Positions 4,620-5,462 of a DNA stretch of 5,462 nucleotides are shown here, piece after piece. A program made the position numbers and the translations under genes. Where the stretch lies: the NCBI GenBank assembly GCA_958439775.1, contig CAUBWQ010000085.1, positions 1-5,462 of the forward strand, read 5' to 3'. Numbering within the stretch: the stretch's first letter is position 1; every line of letters begins with the position of its first letter. Source of the stretch: an uncultured Collinsella sp. Its GTDB lineage: Bacteria > Actinomycetota > Coriobacteriia > Coriobacteriales > Coriobacteriaceae. The notes beneath the pieces are model-generated. The model worked only from the letters and a program-made list of their open reading frames with translations, was not told where the DNA came from and did no database searches.

Positions 4620-5336
4620 TTACTTTCGGCAGCCCTCTTTCCAAGCCTCGGCCGCAACCTTCCAGCGTAAGCGCAAGTCGCGCTCGCGGTCGATGAACAT
4701 GATGGCAAACGCGACAAACAGCAGCAAGCTCGCCACGACGATGGCGTGCAGGCCCATGCGCTCAATACACCAGTTGCCCAACACGGCGCCAAACACAAAG
4801 GTAAAGATCACGCCAAAGTACAGCAGGCCGTTTTCCAAAAAGCCGCGCCTGTGGGTGATGATGTAATCGTCCACGTTTTGCAGCGCGTTGCGCAAGTTGC
4901 CGATGCACATGGTCGTAGCGATGCCGTGACCGTGGATCTTGCGGAAGCTCTCGACCTGCATGCCGCAGGCAAACGAGGTGAGGCAGTTGGCGAGCAGGTT
5001 GAAATTGCCGCCCGGGATAAAGCTCACGCCCAGCAAGATGACGGCTTCAAAGAACACCGTCACCTGACGCCAGTGGATCAAGCTGCCAAACCGCTCGTGT
5101 ACCAGATCGGCAAGCATAATACCCACGGCAAACGACACCACAGGGAAGAAGTAGCGCCCCGCAAGTGCCCAGTTGCCCTCCGAGATGCTCACGCCCACGA
5201 GCAGGATGTTGCCTGTCTGCGCGTTGGCGAAAACATGGTCGCGCCCAATGTACGAATACACGTCCATAAAGCCACCGGCGAGCGCCAAGATAATGCCCAG
5301 CTCAATAGACTCCGATATCTGTTTGGCACGCTGCAT
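4620..5336 (-). CDS. DUF1275 (YoaK-type) integral membrane protein
   Basis: A 238-residue polytopic inner-membrane protein of the DUF1275/YoaK family (PF06912), whose function is not established. The family signature is visible as AGGFMDVYSYIG (20-31) and FANAQTGNILL (36-46), with a second related block SFACGMQVESF (121-131) and TTMCIGNLRN (141-150). Hydrophobic segments at about 11-30, 60-78, 92-107, 110-126, 163-186 and 194-214 fit about six membrane helices. The tail after 215 is short, charged and probably cytosolic. The frame stays open to GTG 5450, but I chose ATG 5336: AAGGAGG lies 10 nt upstream, the protein then begins just before the first helix, and its length fits the family. The extra 38 residues of the longer form are polar and look like leader. 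A strong terminator follows directly, so it is probably monocistronic or the last gene of a unit that begins outside the window. Confidence 0.9.
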   Translation of the reverse strand: MQRAKQISESIELGIILALAGGFMDVYSYIGRDHVFANAQTGNILLVGVSISEGNWALAGRYFFPVVSFAVGIMLADLVHERFGSLIHWRQVTVFFEAVILLGVSFIPGGNFNLLANCLTSFACGMQVESFRKIHGHGIATTMCIGNLRNALQNVDDYIITHRRGFLENGLLYFGVIFTFVFGAVLGNWCIERMGLHAIVVASLLLFVAFAIMFIDRERDLRLRWKVAAEAWKEGCRK

Positions 5337-5462
5337 CGTCGTGCATCCTCCTTGTTGACGACCCTCTCGTGCGTTGGCGGAAACATAGCCGCCGTTCATA
5401 CTGTCACCCATTGACAACATGGCGTGCGCGCGAGACGGCTCCTTCGACACGGGGATACACAG
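5337..5462 (-). promoter_or_regulatory. Upstream region of the DUF1275 gene
   Basis: The 126 bp before the chosen start contain AAGGAGG on the minus strand (5347-5353) as ribosome binding site. TGTCA (5402-5406) and TGACA (5412-5416) form a small inverted repeat with a 5-bp spacer, 65-80 bp before the start, which could be an operator half-site pair. A -35-like GTGACA (5407-5402) and a -10-like TATGTT (5386-5381) are present but only 15 bp apart, so the promoter is not convincingly located. Confidence 0.3.

Noticed and set aside
4746..5414. 222-codon + strand open frame
   Set aside because: Antisense to the DUF1275 gene, no family motif, His/Ala/Val-rich shadow composition.

Overview
The window is a high-GC bacterial chromosome segment with housekeeping and metabolic genes and no phage, plasmid, tRNA, rRNA or CRISPR signal. 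The protein types (actinobacterial/clostridial-style MnmA, an M42 peptidase, a FucO-like iron alcohol dehydrogenase, a DUF1275 membrane protein), base composition and intergenic repeat style suggest a gut Coriobacteriia such as Collinsella. That assignment is inference from pattern memory, not from a search.

Layout: the 3' end of a cysteine synthase gene (cysK type, + strand, 1-225) is followed by a 181-bp gap. That gap holds an inverted repeat, an extended -10 promoter and a strong intrinsic terminator, in that order, ahead of mnmA (+, 407-1507). mnmA converges on an M42 aminopeptidase gene (-, 1644-2684). The convergent gap holds a 27-bp perfect inverted repeat and a second stem-loop. About 520 bp without a convincing gene (2685-3203) follows, with several direct and inverted repeats and candidate promoters. 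Next come a terminator, a fucO-like dehydrogenase gene (-, 3289-4455), its leader with a hairpin and a LacI-type palindrome, a second strong terminator, and a DUF1275/YoaK-type membrane protein gene (-, 4620-5336). The last 126 bp are its upstream region.

The genes do not form an operon: each minus-strand gene has its own leader, and two of the three have a clear intrinsic terminator. Cysteine synthase and MnmA are loosely linked by sulfur metabolism, since cysteine is the usual sulfur source for tRNA thiolation. The other genes are functionally independent.

I found no clear undescribed multi-gene system. The most interesting points are regulatory or repeat-based: the mnmA promoter whose predicted start lies inside a terminator stem, the 27-bp inverted repeat, the LacI-type operator candidate upstream of the dehydrogenase, and the repeat-rich gap at 2685-3203.
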